Source: Hofstenia miamia | Lineage: Eukaryota > Xenacoelomorpha > Acoela | Direction of reading: 5' to 3' | DNA: 64,000 nucleotides | Assembly: GCA_004352715.1 (NCBI GenBank) | Contig: SCFE01000033.1 | Coordinates: 456,813-520,812 of the forward strand | In this document: piece by piece, positions 1 through 13,100 of the stretch | Layout: the number at the start of each line of letters is the position of its first letter | Numbering within the stretch: the first letter of the stretch is position 1 | Notes under the pieces: generated by a model | Told to the model about the DNA's origin: nothing | The model's input: only the letters and a program-made list of their open reading frames with translations | The model's database searches: none | Translations under genes and position numbers: made by a program

Positions 1-20
1 ATATATATATATATATATAT
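1..20. repeat. (AT)n microsatellite at window edge
   Basis: Perfect alternating AT run cut by the window start. Confidence 0.95.
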
Positions 21-3000
21 GTTGTTACTGTCTACTCCGATATAGAGATCGTGTTTTCAACACGAAATTTGCCAGGAGTAATTCTCAGAGAAGGCCAAAA
101 GGCCAGCAAGACAAAGTAGTTAAGCCATATGTGACCTCATTAGAAAGTGGAAACTTTGATCAAACTGAAAGATATTTTCATGCATGGGTATTGGGAATTC
201 CTATTGTATTGTATCGCTATCCCACACTATATTACATCAAATCAAGGGAGGCAGTGCAGATGGTAATATTAATAAGTGAGGAATAATGTTCCATAGATAT
301 ATCTTCTACCTCAAACTCATCGATTTTTTCCTACTTCAAGATATTCATACATGTGTGGTCTCTTTATCTTAGAAAAACTGAAGCACACAAATTGATCATA
401 TAGATCAAAAAATATTACTTTAAAAACATTAAGCATTGTTATCAGAAGAAAACTAAGTTTCAGGTATTTTTAAATTGTCTATTTACTATGATGTTTCTAA
501 TATATACCTACCGTGCAACTGCTATTTTTTTAAAGATGATCTCATATAAAGTCCTTCTCAAACCAAGGACTGCTTAAAATTTTAAGCAGTCCTTGCTCAA
601 ATTTATGAATTTTTTACAATTCGAAAGATGTAAATTTGTACATTTAGATAGCTTAAGAAAAAATACATATTTACGTCAGTAACCCAATTTTTAAGAACTT
701 TCTAAAAATAAAAGAACGGATAGCCTTGTCTAGGAATGTATTTTAGAATGAATCATTTGACTGTCGGATACACCGTATATTGATAGAGAGCTTTAAAATG
801 GCTATTCTGAACATTGCATAGGCCTAGTTCACCCCAAATTGTATTTACTGATGTTCCAAATTGATAAAATATTTTGGAAAAAAAGTAGTCTTAAAAATTT
901 TGTTTTAGACAAATACTTAAAAATTATGCTGCATTTTGAAAAACTACGCAAATATATATGTAAGGCGTCACAAAATACATGCATGTAGTCTATATAAAGC
1001 TAGCCTGGAAGTCCTCCCTTGCGACGTTGGATTAGGTGTGGCTCTGCCCGGCAACACTTTCAAATATCTAGATTTGGGAAAATTATGCACAATACTTAGA
1101 TACGGTTAAAATATTCATGTAAGGATGAAAAACAAAATCAATAATTTTTACATAGAGCTGTTCACGATCAGTCACATTGTTAAGGAAGATATGACATTCC
1201 TTCATGAATTTCCAAAGCAATAGTAGAGTACTCGGCTCATCCTTAGAATGAACTATGTTGAAGGATTCTAAAGATCATTAAAAAATATCATTGCATTCTC
1301 TGGTACCATCTTAGAACTGTTAGATAATTATTAAAATCATAGCAAATGAAACCAATCAATCGACCCTGTCACTTTTACAGTGAGTTTTCAATAAGTTAGG
1401 ATTTCACAGTGTGCATATGGAATTTGTGCTTAGATTACATTAAGTTTAAGGATTATTCTGCAGTAGTCTTTTCTTCGCGTCATTTATCAAAGACATGCAT
1501 ATATTACTGGAGATAATTTCTCGAAAATCATGAAAATTGTCGTTAAAGATTGATACTCGCACATCAATAGTTGGGTTTATTACTGAGTAATAAAGGAAAT
1601 AACATATAATTTCTTCATATTATTTTTGGCCATGGCCGAAGCAGAAATACACTGTTTACTATAGAAAACGAATCAATAATATTTTAAGAGCTTGAAATGG
1701 TTTGTTGAATTCTAACTGATAATATATATGGAAGTTAATTAAAGTATAAAGTTTTGCAAGATTAGTTATAATTTATTTTGTCCCGCCCCACAGAAGCATC
1801 AATACTTTTCTCAGTCCCATCCAGTCCATAGCCCACGCTTTTCTAATAGATGAATGATTCATGCGAAATGGCGAGCAGTGCTAGCTATTAGGAAAGAAAT
1901 ATAAAATTATCCACACTTTCGTTCTACCAGATTAGTCCCATTGGAGAGACAACTTCTTTAAAGAATTGTCCCGCTCATTCCCATTGGATTTCCTATCTCC
2001 CGTGAGAGACCTGATTATAATATTTAAGGTAGAACTTGGAGTTAAATATAAAAATGTTGACTAAAAGAATGTCGCATATTATTTATCGGATTCGGTATGT
2101 TCACTCCTGAAAATCTCCATTCTTCGACAAAGACAACTTCTTCTCGATTGCAGAATGTTTTTAATTAAGTCTTTGACTTGTTCAAATTTATAATTATATT
2201 GTCACTCATTTATAATTTATGAATTATTTATCATGCAAAATAACGGGATTTCTTAAGATCACAAATTCTAGAATAGTGACTTAGCCAGGGTGTATTTTCT
2301 AAGGGGAGCAATGCAATAAAGAGAGAGGGTTAAAAATCTCTCAAAATCAATTCAGATGTTTCAATTTATTTCTTTAAATTTTACTAATATCTTTTGAAGG
2401 ACTGAAAAAATCAGAATTATTCCAATATATATTTTGCATGGTGATGAAAATAAATGATTCTTGTAAGATAGGTAGTAATGAAGATTGATCAAGCTCAATG
2501 AGAGTTCCTCGGGTTTAAGTTGGAATTATGCAGGTAGGAAAGCTTTATGCTCATAAACTTTGTGATAGAGGTTCAAAGGAACCAAATCCTTCGCCATTCT
2601 TTTACATCAAATTTTACTAAATAATAGAATAGAGTTTTCAATATAATTACACTAACAAAAATGGTAACTAACCATTGCATGCAAATGTATTCGAACCTAC
2701 TTAAGCAAAAGTTAAACATTTCTACAATGATCTAATATATCTATTTCTACAATAAATGTTTAGCCAAACATGTTGAGTTGCAAATAAAAATTAATGTATG
2801 ATTCTTTAATTGGCAGTAGCCTGCACATTTATGCCTCATGTTGTAGCTTTACTTTTGAAGTTCAACAGTTTATAATTATCTTGAATTGAAAAAATTATTG
2901 ATGTACAATCTTTTTCTTGGCGAAGTTTATCTCAATTGGTAAATAGATCAATTTCTAATATTTTCCGAATTTTAACAAATATCAAGTTTTTATATGCTGC

Positions 3001-4508
3001 AAAAAATTACTTTGATATTTCTAAAAAAATAATTAGTTAGAAAACGTATTGAACTTCTTCCACTAATAACTGTATATGCTTCTCAAGTTTTCTCTATTTT
3101 TTATAAATTTATGTATATTTTATTATCAAATAATTAATTCATGCATATTGTATTGCTATTGTATATAAAAGAGAAGTTAATTTCAACTTTTTAGTTTCAT
3201 AAATACAAGAACTGGTTAGTGAAGTTATTGAGCATTGATGCAAAGCTCAAGTGGGCTTTTGATTAATATTTAGATCATATTACTATTGTGTAGAAACATT
3301 ATAGTTTGACCCGACCTATGGATTGATTTGACCCAACCCACCGTTGAACATTGAACTGTATATAAAGTAGGAAGTGTAAATACTTTTTTAAAATAACATG
3401 AATGTCAACAATTTCTATTTAACTTATGAAGTATTCGTGAAAGTGAACGTTAGAGGAGTCTATTAACATCAAACTTGTCTTCTAAGTCATCATTGTTTGC
3501 TTCAATAGGATTTGACATCAAAATGTTATAACTCTTCTTTTAAATTATCTTTACCTAAACAGATTGGGATCATTTCTCTTTAAAAATCTTGGGCGCTCAC
3601 AACTCACAAACTCCCAAATCTTTCAAAATCGGTAATCACCAAATCATAGAGGAATATCTCCTCTTTCATTTACACATTGACATCCAGCCGTGCCTATGAA
3701 TCTTTCAATTTGCAATCTCATGTAGAAAACCCATTTAAAATCATTAATGTATTTCTGTTGGCAGTTTCTATGTACTGTAATTTTGAAGTGGCGCCCAATT
3801 CTGTTTGATTACTATCAGATAATTACCTCGATCTTAGGTGGGCAGAAAACTCGAGTGATTCTTAGAAAATTTGGAAAAATATTTTTAGTTTTAAAAATAC
3901 ACTGGGCAGTTTAGCATTAGACAATTGAAAGAGATTTTTGCTTCAGTTATAATACGTACAAACCTTCACCAAAAGTTCTTATGAACTAAATGCTATAGAC
4001 TTTAAATGTTTCCAAGCAATATATTATGCCAAGCACCATTGGGTGGCCTTACGAAAATGGGTGAGATTAATTTGAAGGAGTTTAAATATGTTATGGAGCT
4101 GTATAAATGGAGCAATTTGAAAAAGTCATTTATCTTGGGAAAGGAATAGTTCTTACTGAAAATTTACAAACTTTCAATTTCATTCAGTCCACAACGACTT
4201 GCGGTTCATTTTCAAACCCTTCATTTATAGCCTGACAGTATCTATGTGTATTAATCCAAATAATTAATCCAAATATATTGGAACAATGACACCACAAAAA
4301 CTCCGTCTTAAAATGCAATAATGACTCAGTAATAATTTGTGAATCATATTGTAAATAGAAGCATTTAAAAAAATTCCATCATATTTCACAGTGTACCTTG
4401 TTTTATCAGATACGCACAATCATTAGAATTTGACTAAAAATTATGCAGAAGATTAGAGTACTACGAAATCAAAAAACAAAACAATGGCCGGGACCAGTAT
4501 AGGACAGC
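21..4508. other. AT-rich non-coding DNA, no gene seen
   Basis: About 4.5 kb without a reading frame of 60 codons and without recognisable coding similarity. The only clear structure is a perfect palindrome at 565-594. A short segment near 2285-2330 (AGCCAGGGTG followed by TTTTCTAAGGGG) resembles a segment near 5770-5800 and may be a worn transposon end, but I could not define an element. Confidence 0.6.
565..594. repeat. perfect 30-bp palindrome
   Basis: The arm AAGGACTGCTTAAAA is followed at once by its exact reverse complement, giving a 15-bp perfect stem with no spacer. It lies in non-coding DNA with no TE or gene signal next to it. Confidence 0.9.
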
Positions 4509-4896
4509 ACTCAATTTTATTAAATTTTATTAATATTTTCCAATTATGTCAATTTTTCCAAAAACTAGTGATTTTCGTGGATGTATTATTGCCTAACGTA
4601 CAATTCTCGCGACAGTTAAAATTGGTAATAACTTTTATAACTAGATGATTTTTAGCCATTCTACAGAGACTAAAATGCTAATGAACAAAAGTTTACAAGG
4701 CGTATGAAGTGAAGCATGATGTATTACCCCCATCTCCTGAATGACTGCCTGTTTTAGGGAAAATATTAACTTAGCTAGTTTCTTGATTCGTTTGTAAATG
4801 GTTTGCCCGATCTATGTTAAGTTGCGGTATTACAGATTTTTCTTATTTTTCATTAGTTTGCCTTTCTTACAATCTTATTTTAGAAATGTTCATTAA
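4509..4896. repeat. 388-bp segment duplicated at 4986-5373
   Basis: This block recurs, identical as far as I can compare, 477 bp downstream between two single n characters. It looks like the true locus, the second copy being a redundant contig (see 4986-5373). No coding content recognised. Confidence 0.85.
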
Positions 4897-4985
4897 ATAA
4901 TAGGAAGTAGAGCTATGTAAAAAATATCGAGCTAAAATGTTCCTCATTGAAAGATTTTATGTGGCGAGCCGAGCCGAATTTACTN

Positions 4986-5373
4986 ACTCAATTTTATTAA
5001 ATTTTATTAATATTTTCCAATTATGTCAATTTTTCCAAAAACTAGTGATTTTCGTGGATGTATTATTGCCTAACGTACAATTCTCGCGACAGTTAAAATT
5101 GGTAATAACTTTTATAACTAGATGATTTTTAGCCATTCTACAGAGACTAAAATGCTAATGAACAAAAGTTTACAAGGCGTATGAAGTGAAGCATGATGTA
5201 TTACCCCCATCTCCTGAATGACTGCCTGTTTTAGGGAAAATATTAACTTAGCTAGTTTCTTGATTCGTTTGTAAATGGTTTGCCCGATCTATGTTAAGTT
5301 GCGGTATTACAGATTTTTCTTATTTTTCATTAGTTTGCCTTTCTTACAATCTTATTTTAGAAATGTTCATTAA
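4986..5373. repeat. redundant copy of 4509-4896, probable assembly artefact
   Basis: The block is bounded by n at 4985 and n at 5374. The 35 bases before the first n (4950-4984) also recur directly after the second n (5375-5409). The simplest reading is that a duplicate contig was placed inside an overlap, and that the real sequence runs from 4984 straight to 5410. Short reading frames crossing these joins (4937-5125, 5291-5566) are therefore not genes. Confidence 0.85.
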
Positions 5374-5387
5374 NAAAGATTTTATGT

Positions 5388-5446
5388 GGCGAGCCGAGCC
5401 GAATTTACTCACAGTTTATACGAGCCGAGCAGAGCCGAGCCGAGCT
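5388..5446. repeat. GAGCCGAGC-rich imperfect repeat, possible DNA-transposon terminus
   Basis: GAGCCGAGCC recurs several times here (twice around 5390-5402 and again at 5421-5446), an unusually GC-rich island in AT-rich DNA. Alternating GAGCC/GAGCT runs are common near the ends of some hAT-like elements, but I see no matching inverted end or target duplication. Confidence 0.35.
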
Positions 5447-6156
5447 GTGCTTGAAAATTTCGACTCGTTGACAAGTCTGGTCTTGCTCAAGCGCGTCAAG
5501 TCAAAAATTAATGTCGAACAAGAAAGGGGAGACAATTTTCTATATTGTGATGTTTTCAGTTTGTAAATATCTTCATTAGTTTGTACCCCTTCCAAAAAAA
5601 TTATCAGCCTTAAAATAAACCTAGAAAAATTGAAATTATTTCGATTAAATACAAACTTTATATGAAATATCCGGTGTATTTGTATAAATTATCAATTGAT
5701 GATATAGTTTAAACCAGGGATGGAAGTGAAGCTGGTTGACCCATGATGGATAGGTCGGGAGGATAAGGATCAAGATTTTTCTAAGGGGGTACTAATGAGG
5801 CAAAGTGGGGCAAAAACACTCTTGGGGTGAGGAAAACTGAATCAAAACTAATTTCCAATTGCAGATATTTTGAAAGTGATTTTTTAATATCAAAGTTCCC
5901 AGCTTGATCAAATTTTGATTTATTTGGAAATTTATCGCATTTTGAAAAATTATTTACCACGCATTTCTAAGTATTGGTGAAATTTGATTCTATTCAATAA
6001 TACCAACAAGATATATTTGATCTGATTTGTCGTTAAGTCCTTGCAATTATACTAGAAGGTGTGCAATTGCCCTTGCATAAATATATTGCATGAAATCTTA
6101 GCTTTATGAAAAGCTTTATTGAGTTAATATTCAATGTCATTTTGCAATAAATAATC

Positions 6157-6162
<6 letters not shown>
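5447..6162. other. non-coding DNA, nothing recognised
   Basis: No supported gene. A G-rich patch near 5745-5830 may be part of an old transposon end. Confidence 0.5.
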
Positions 6163-6193
<31 letters not shown>

Positions 6194-6426
6194 NNNNNNN
6201 NNNNNNNNNNNNNNNNNNNNNNNNNNNNNNNNNNNNNNNNNNNNNNNNNNNNNNNNNNNNNNNNNNNNNNNNNNNNNNNNNNNNNNNNNNNNNNNNNNNN
6301 NNNNNNNNNNNNNNNNNNNNNNNNNNNNNNNNNNNNNNNNNNNNNNNNNNNNNNNNNNNNNNNNNNNNNNNNNNNNNNNNNNNNNNNNNNNNNNNNNNNN
6401 NNNNNNNNNNNNNNNNNNNNNNNNNN

Positions 6427-6455
<29 letters not shown>
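6163..6455. repeat. (TA)n microsatellite containing a 233-base gap
   Basis: TA runs abut both sides of the n block at 6194-6426, so the unresolved sequence is probably more of the same microsatellite. The apparent Tyr-Ile reading frames across it are meaningless. Confidence 0.9.
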
Positions 6456-6458
<3 letters not shown>

Positions 6459-6528
6459 GCATAATAGTTTGGAGTAATGTTTTTCACATTAACGTTGCTC
6501 TCTTCGTTGTTACTGGTAGTTTGAAAGT

Positions 6529-7560
6529 TTGAATGCTCACCACAATCATCGCCTTTGTCACATCCTTGGTACTAGTTCTTCCTGTCAACTGCCTGCTGTT
6601 CCGATTTGTTCTCTTCCTCAACCTCCTCGTAAAGCTCACATCTATATCGACCGTTTTGCTAATTCTGATTCTGTGTCTGAAATTGCTGATCACCTCAGTT
6701 GCTCCTCACTGCGATTTGATGATGTCCTTCCCATTCCACCACGTACGGATTCTCCATTCGCTTCCTTCCTTATTGTTTGTAATCAAGAGTCTCATCATGC
6801 TCTCATGGTTCCTGAAGTGTGGTCAGATGGCCTCTTGATCCAATACTATTGTCTCTCTGATGCTGAGCGCAAATCTTTTGACATTTGTCCCCGCTGTCGT
6901 GATGCTTCTCATTGTGATTGTCTACCTGCACCTCCTAGCTTGAAACTTACTCCTCATCCCAATCCTGGTTTCTCTTTTTTGCTCGCCAATGCTCGCAGTC
7001 TTGTCTCACTAAACCGTGGTCTCAGTTTTTACAACTTCTTCTTGAAGCCTTCCATTGACTTCATTTTCATTACTGAAACCTGGATTAATCCTTCTGTTGC
7101 TGACAGTGTTGTTTTTCCTAACTGCTCACATAAGGTTCTTTCCCGTATGGATCGCACTAATGGTCGTCATGGTGTTGTTCTCATTGCTTCACTTCACCCT
7201 AACCCTGACATCTACCCTTCTCCTTTAAGTCTTTTTCCTTTGATTTCTGTTGCGGTTGAGCTGTTGTTCTCAGTGATCACATTGTTTTCTCTTCTCTGTG
7301 TTTACAACCCTTCTTCCAACAGTCCTTTTCGTATTCTCCCTGCTGATTTTTCATCCATGCTTGAGTACGGTACTTTCATGATCACTCTCTCTCTCTCGTC
7401 AACTTGGATTTCCCACTCCTAATCTATGGTGACTTCAACTTTTCTAATGTTTGCAGGAATGCACTTGACTCTATTGGCGCTTATATTATGCATCCGCTGT
7501 TCTGCATCTTTTTGCGGGACAGGGCAGTTTACAAAATTCTGCCTTACTTCCTTCTTTGGT
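6529..7560 (+). pseudogene. non-LTR retrotransposon endonuclease domain fragment (CR1/L2-like)
   Basis: The frame from 6529 to 7422 encodes a Cys-containing N-terminal part (C-P-R-C at about 6889-6900) followed by an endonuclease/exonuclease/phosphatase fold. The diagnostic N-A-R-S-L box is near 6985 and the catalytic Glu box I-T-E-T-W is near 7070. The next conserved box, G-D-F-N, lies in another frame at 7428-7440, so a frameshift has occurred; the CT run at 7384-7399 is a likely site. The fragment stops at about 7560 and no reverse transcriptase follows, so only the 5' half of an ORF2-type protein remains. In live elements this endonuclease nicks target DNA for target-primed reverse transcription. 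The codons are C/T-rich, unlike the flanks. The exact clade is uncertain. Confidence 0.75.
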
Positions 7561-8579
7561 TTCATATTCCATTTATTATTTACAAAAAAAGAAATCTATA
7601 TATATAGTGCATTTTATCCCCCAAATTTGTAATTCCTGGAAACGCGTTTGAGTTATACCCAACTTGTAATAGTAGATTGCAAAAAATACTAACAATTAAT
7701 TTATTTCTCATTTTAAATGTTTGCGCCTAACAAAGCATATTGTATGGAGTATTGGAAACAAACAAAAAATAATTGATATATTTCAAAATTTGTTTACGAA
7801 TGTTTCAAAATCCTTCTACGAAATAGTTAATTTCATATTACACAAACATGATTGTATTTTAACTGCAACTTGCAATTTGGTACTTATTTTGCTAAATATT
7901 AGAAATCACTTAATTAAATTGCTATTACACCACGTGTATCATAATTCCATTTAAGCCATCATTAACCATATTTTAAATAATAGCCATTATGACCATAATG
8001 CATGGACGAAATTTAAAATATGGTCATTATGGATGGCTAAAAAATTTCGCCATACATTAAACGAAATCCTTAATTTAGTCACTGTATTTAATAATAAGAT
8101 TATTTTATTTTTCGTCAAGGCAGAATCTGGTCAAAAAAATGATTAAATTTTGAATGAATATATTAGCAAACATTTACCTTTGTCAATATTAACTCTTGAC
8201 AAATTTATATTGTATGTACTCGCAACACAATCACAATAATGTTTAGAATGTGCACAATTATTCATGCAGACATGTGTTGTTTACGTAAATACAGGTTTCG
8301 CAATCACATTCGCAATAGATGTTAAGCTGTTGTAAACGTAATATACCTGCCATGCAATTCGCAGGAATTGATACAAGTGCTTAGGTTTTACGACGGATAT
8401 ATACGTCTGCGTAAATTTCGCACTAAAGTGTCAACCTAAAATTAAAGCTTCGCTGATTGGTAGACTTCTTATTGGATTACTTTTGCATCACGGTGATTTG
8501 TGACAGTGTTTGACAAATTATCTAACCCTGAAGTAAATTCGAAAACCTATCAATAACTCTCGTCTGAGAAAATCAGTCG
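7561..8579. other. intergenic region upstream of the GPCR gene
   Basis: No gene seen. It contains an imperfect inverted repeat (7951-8041) and, near the start codon, two ATTGG (inverted CCAAT) motifs at about 8455-8475. An in-frame TGA at 8565 precedes the GPCR start codon. No convincing TATA box was identified. Confidence 0.5.
7951..8041. repeat. imperfect inverted repeat, about 90-bp hairpin
   Basis: The left arm at 7951-7978 (taagccatc...attttaaata) is complementary with a few mismatches to 8009-8041 (aaatttaaaatatgg...ggctaaa). The loop holds a smaller repeat of ccattatg/cataatg. It may be a tiny MITE, but no target duplication is clear. Confidence 0.6.
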
Positions 8580-8855
8580 ATGCAGATGGGTGGATTTCAC
8601 ACTTACCTAAACGCATGCGGTTACTCCGCCGACTTCCAAGACGTGCTACAACAAAGTCATTGGGATGCTACCATTCTTGTGGTCACAATTCCTGCATTTA
8701 TTGTTGCATTCTTTGGCAATCTTCTGCTCTTAGTGATTTTGATTAAAAAAGGATGGATCAAGCAGAGAACGTTCTTTATCGTTTCCAATATGACGTTTAT
8801 CGATTTTTTAGTTTCACTTTTGGTACTTCTGCCAGATATTTACTACGCAATACGT
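8580..8855 (+). CDS. GPCR exon 1 (N-terminus, TM1, TM2)
   Basis: Start ATG at 8580; an in-frame TGA at 8565 rules out an upstream extension in this exon. A second in-frame ATG lies at 8586. The short extracellular N-terminus (about 30 residues, no signal peptide) is followed by TM1 (about 31-56) and TM2 (about 65-90). The donor is CGT|GTAAGA, phase 0, after residue 92. Confidence 0.85.
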
Positions 8856-10093
8856 GTAAGATTTCGATATAAATTTTTAGTGAAAGTAGTTTTAATGAGA
8901 GCTTGTTTTGGGTCATTTCTAAAAACTAAACCTACAAGTACTTGAAAATTAGACCTTAAATATGTGCTCAGGAATTAGGGTAAAAATCCCAGTTTTTTTC
9001 CAGGAAAATTAACATTTTCTCCTATACATTTTGTTTATTTCCAAAGAGCTTCCACACACTGGAAATCACGAGTACAGATAAATAAACTGAAATATAATTT
9101 TTCAAAATAGTTAAAGTGCTCTGCCCAATTTGTCCTGAAAAACGAAACTCTCCAAAATATTTTCATTCTAAGATCAAAATTTGAAATATATTTTTTAATA
9201 TAATAAATGTGGACCATTGCATATACCATACCCTGTAGCCATTCCATAATACTTTGCGCCAAATAAAACAAATGTAAAGTCTTAATTTGTGAAACAACAA
9301 TTTGTCAAAATATTAATATATCTGGTAGTCTTACTGAAAAGTTTGCGTCAAAGTTTTTTTCAAAATTAGACGAGTCCAATTAATTGCAACCTCTGTAATG
9401 ATTGTGTTTGGACTTAATTTGGTTATAAAACAGGGGTTGCTATGCCTGTATCTGAATATCTACATGCACACCTCAAACATTTTGTAAACAACGATATTCT
9501 GAATGTTATTTGTAGTTTTCTATGTTAAATACGCAGTTTGTCGTACCTTGAAATTTGGTTTAAATAGGTAGGTTAAAACAATTAAACAGCAATTCCTGCG
9601 AATAATCTGGTTGCCACAAGAGTTCCAATGGTTTTTTAATAGATAAACATTCAACTCTAATCTTTAAGTACTCACACATCGCACTTTTCCATGAACTATG
9701 AATTTCTGAAAAAACCATAACTATGCAACCGTTTAGTAGATTAATGATAGACTGAATAGTTGATAAATTTTAGAAAGAGTACTTTCTGGGTGAATTAGGC
9801 TGCATTTTATTTGGTACTGCGAACACCTTGAATTTCAACGGGACACCTTCATTGATGGTTCTGCTAGCAACTGAAAGATACATTGCCATCGTGCGTACAT
9901 TCGACCATAAGATTTGGTTACGGAAGAGAAATCTTGTGATTGCAATGGGGGTTCTTTATCTTTATCTACTCATCCTTATCGTTATAACAGTGAGTTCTTG
10001 ATTCTTGTTCGTGCTAATCTCTTTTGATTTTATTACTATTTGAAACCTACAATTTAACACCAGCATTTCTGTTATTTTTTAGTGGTAGGTATG

Positions 10094-10128
<35 letters not shown>

Positions 10129-13100
10129 NGCACGTATGGGGGTGTGTAAATGGAATTATTCACTGAAAATCGATAAGAATGTAGCCTTTAAATTGACATA
10201 CGTTCTATTTTATGAAATTTTAATTTATATGGCAATAATATAACAGAGTTATTAGCAAATATTCAAGTTTATTCTAATAATTTTTTAACCAAGTTGTTAA
10301 CAGGTCTGTTAAACAAAACATGAATATTGTCATCAATGCAGGGGGCCATAAAGACATCGAATGAATAATCATCAAATGAAAATGTAAACCATCGAATGAG
10401 CAACATCGACGAAATTTACTATAGATTTGCCTCCACGATATAATTTTACGTTTTTCAATATGATATTTTTTCATTACATGTATAAACTTTGCCTAGGTTT
10501 TCCGACCAACGATGTGCTGTGCTGTTCCTACGGAATTTATACAGTAATTTGATAAAATATTGCAACGGCCTAGCCCATAAAAATACCCATAGAACACACT
10601 GACGGCTGGACAAATAAGAAAATCGTGATAAGACAACCTAGAGCATATCAGCATGTGAGAATATTAAGAAAACGTAAAAAACAAAATAGCATTTCTGAGC
10701 AATTTATGCGTAGGAAATGAAAATTCATACCAGCAAACAAAGTGATATTTAACTAAAATAGCTTAATAATAAGAAAACCTGCTAATGTGCTATGTTCCAA
10801 GCGTACTCAAACGGTTATAGAACTTACCAATGGAGTTAACATCAAAAGCCTTTTCGACATTATTGAGAAGTCTAATTTTACAATTACAAAGTCATAATTA
10901 AGTCCTGTTTCCTGAAGAGGATTTATTAAACCATTTGTCAATTAATTTACAAATCGGGTTTGAGTCACATAACGATAATTGACAGCACGTCAAACTGTTT
11001 TGCTGGAGACGGGGTCTTAGTTATCACAATAAGAGACTGTACTGCTTGAATGACCTTGCAAAGTATGCAAGTTAGTTTAATTCAAATTCAAACGTTATGG
11101 AAGGCTTTCTGAAATGCACAATCTATGATTCTTGTTGTACAATATGATGTACATAAGTAGGGTATGTTTATCAATGCAATATCAGAAGCTGGTAGTTAAA
11201 TGGAATTCTGTGTTTTTGAGGAAAACAGTAAATTTTCTGAGGCCTAGTGTAATATTTTATCTGCTATGTTGTAATTTTTGTTGTAAATTAATCGGAAGGT
11301 TATATAGTGTTTCACAATATATGTATAGAATAATTAGAAAGAAATTGTTTATCAATCAAATGGTTTTAGAATTTAAAATCCTCGAACAAAGACAAATAAT
11401 CATGCTAAGGTCAGAACACGTATGGCCGGCCCGTGTCCGTACTACAGAAGGCCGTATCCGTTACTGGCCCTACTCTAGAAGATGATAAATTTTAGCCAAA
11501 CCAGAGTTACACACCGTCTAGCTCAGACCAAAACGATTTAACCAACATTTTATATAGCATCATCTTAAAAATCTTTCTACTGAAATTTGCGGCATTTGAA
11601 GTAGCATACCATAAACGGCAATGCACTTGTATTTCAAATAATACTATATTGTGAAATGAAATGCATTGTTAAAATTCATAAAAATTTAATGAATTATTAT
11701 TATAAATATTAGTAATAATATAATAATATACATGTATAATATTTTTATATCATTAATAATGAATGTTGTTATAATATAATATAATGTAATCAATGCAGTA
11801 TAAGAGGGTGACAGTGAATGGAATTCTTTGATTTTGAGGAAAACGTTAAATTTTATGCGTATTATTTTATATGCTATGTTGTAATTTTTGTTGTAAATCT
11901 ACATGAAGGTTAGAATAGAATTTTTTTATTAATCAAATGGCATTAGGATTTAAAATACTCGAGCAACAACAAATTATCATGCTAAGTTCAGAGTCCGTAT
12001 GACCGGTCCTTGAGNNNNNNNNNNNNNNNNNNNNNNNNNNNNNNNNNNNNNNNNNNNNNNNNNNNNNNNNNNNNNNNNNNNNNNNNNNNNNNNNNNNNNN
12101 NNNNNNNNNNNNNNNNNNNNNNNNNNNNNNNNNNNNNNNNNNNNNNNNNNNNNNNNNNNNNNNNNNNNNNTATATATATATTAAATTCTCATGCATAAGC
12201 CGCCACTCAAAATTTGTAGATTGTTTTTTGAGTTACAGGTGTGCAGCGAGTGTAAACCGCATCGGCCATGGCATATTCATTTTATCTTTTCCCAGATACG
12301 TTTTCTATGCATTTTACAAACTTAATTAAGCCTAGTTACAGTGCTGTATATCTCTTTCGTGTCTTATTGTTGAATAAATTATTTTCAGCTTTTGTGAATT
12401 CTAAGAGGTACCTTGACCTCAAACGTAGTGAGAAGTTCTCTGAAAACATTTTTAGACTGCGCATCCAAATATTTAAATATATATATATATATGGGAAATT
12501 TATTGAGATTCTAATATTTTGTAATATAACTTATGGCAATTTTATTCCATTAATTTTTGACCAATTACTTAATCAATTTAAAAATTAAATTTAATTGATA
12601 GTTTCAGATTATCACTCTCAAAATATCTTTATCCATAAAATGCAATTCTAGGTGTTGACTCTAGCAATGAACATTCCTTGAATAAATTTTGGATTTTGCA
12701 GTTAGAATGTATCCAGAAATGACAAAAACCTGTGAAATAGAAATTCATAAAAAGTAAAACACTGCGCGCTCATGGCTAAAGCAAAGGGAGAAAACTAACT
12801 AGAAAATTGATATATTCATATATTAAAATATATTTAGATCATAACTAAGTTTTTTTATTAGAAACACCTTCTGCAATTTAGAAAAAATTGCGCAATTGTA
12901 CTTTTTCATATAATTTAATTAACTAATATGTAATAACATATTCTTAGACAGGCGTCATACATTAAAAAAACGATTTCGTAAATTAAAAATTTTATTGAAG
13001 CTATTCATCATTGTAAAATTGATATTTTACATTAAATACATTAAATTGAAAAACAATTTTTAAATAAACATTATTTTTGCCAATTTTTTCACAATAGTTT

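Noticed and set aside
6137-6487. Long - strand frame across the TA/n block
   Set aside because: Made only of Tyr-Ile codons and n; microsatellite and gap, not a gene.
9035-9271. 78-codon - strand frame in GPCR intron 1
   Set aside because: No family resemblance; AT-rich chance frame inside an intron.
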